Assembly (NCBI GenBank): GCA_905235955.1
Contig: CAJONN010000028.1
Span: 1-13,645 of the forward strand
Length of the DNA stretch: 13,645 bases
Direction: 5' to 3'
Source of the DNA: an uncultured Marinilabiliaceae bacterium
GTDB taxonomy: Bacteria; Bacteroidota; Bacteroidia; Bacteroidales; Marinilabiliaceae
Shown here: positions 13,544-13,645 of the stretch, one piece after another
Numbering within the stretch: position 1 is the first letter of the stretch
Layout: every line of letters begins with the position of its first letter
Translations under genes and position numbers: made by a program
Notes under the pieces: generated by a model
Database searches by the model: none
What the model was told of the DNA's origin: nothing
What the model saw: the letters and a program-made list of their open reading frames with translations, nothing else

Positions 13544-13645
13544 AAAATTATTCAACTGAAGGGAGGTCCTATTAATTCTGATTTTTTATATCATCTGTTA
13601 TATTTTGTGCCTATTTTTACTTCTTATTTGGTGTAAATTGTCAAG

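Noticed and set aside
1..13645. CRISPR array, tRNA, rRNA or insertion sequence
   Set aside because: I scanned by eye for regularly spaced repeats, cloverleaf-like segments, and transposase motifs or terminal repeats and found none; a computed scan was not possible.

Overview
The window looks like chromosomal DNA of an anaerobic member of the Bacteroidetes, most likely order Bacteroidales; the genus cannot be fixed from sequence alone. Four things point there: an oxygen-sensitive class III ribonucleotide reductase, lipoprotein and envelope genes of Bacteroidetes type, starts mostly without Shine-Dalgarno sequences, and -7 boxes of the Bacteroidetes form TAnnTTTG ahead of several transcription units. 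All ten genes are on the minus strand, so transcription runs from high to low coordinates. I see no rRNA, tRNA, CRISPR array, insertion sequence or phage gene.

In transcription order (right to left): (1) 13501-10816, an operon of a secreted LysM-like/Amidase_3 N-acetylmuramoyl-L-alanine amidase and a GH9-family lipoprotein, 4 bases apart. (2) 10687-9569, a THUMP-domain RNA methyltransferase of the RlmL/YpsC type with its own promoter. (3) 9473-9198, a 91-residue conserved-looking protein of unknown function with the best promoter in the window, followed by two hairpins. (4) 9056-5194, a tight three-gene export operon: an S9 prolyl-oligopeptidase-type lipoprotein peptidase, then a 5'-nucleotidase split into two genes, with the C-terminal-domain lipoprotein first and the Tat-type metallophosphatase second. 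(5) 4851-2116, nrdD-nrdG, the anaerobic ribonucleotide reductase and its radical-SAM activase, 3 bases apart. (6) 1922-165, asnA (ammonia-dependent asparagine synthetase) followed by a DUF554 membrane protein. The left edge carries a long inverted repeat that may be a dispersed element.

The genes mix housekeeping (dNTP and asparagine synthesis, RNA modification) with envelope functions (peptidoglycan cleavage, extracytoplasmic peptide and nucleotide breakdown). I find no clear new multi-gene system. The most notable observations are two adjacent full-length enzymes that have lost diagnostic catalytic residues: the GH9 protein has Gly where the family's general-acid Glu is expected, and the methyltransferase reads VPPYV where NPPYG is expected. 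Also notable are the split 5'-nucleotidase with its gene order reversed relative to the fused enzyme, and an intergenic palindrome at 9083-9123 that reads both as an intrinsic terminator for the upstream gene and as a promoter for the downstream operon.
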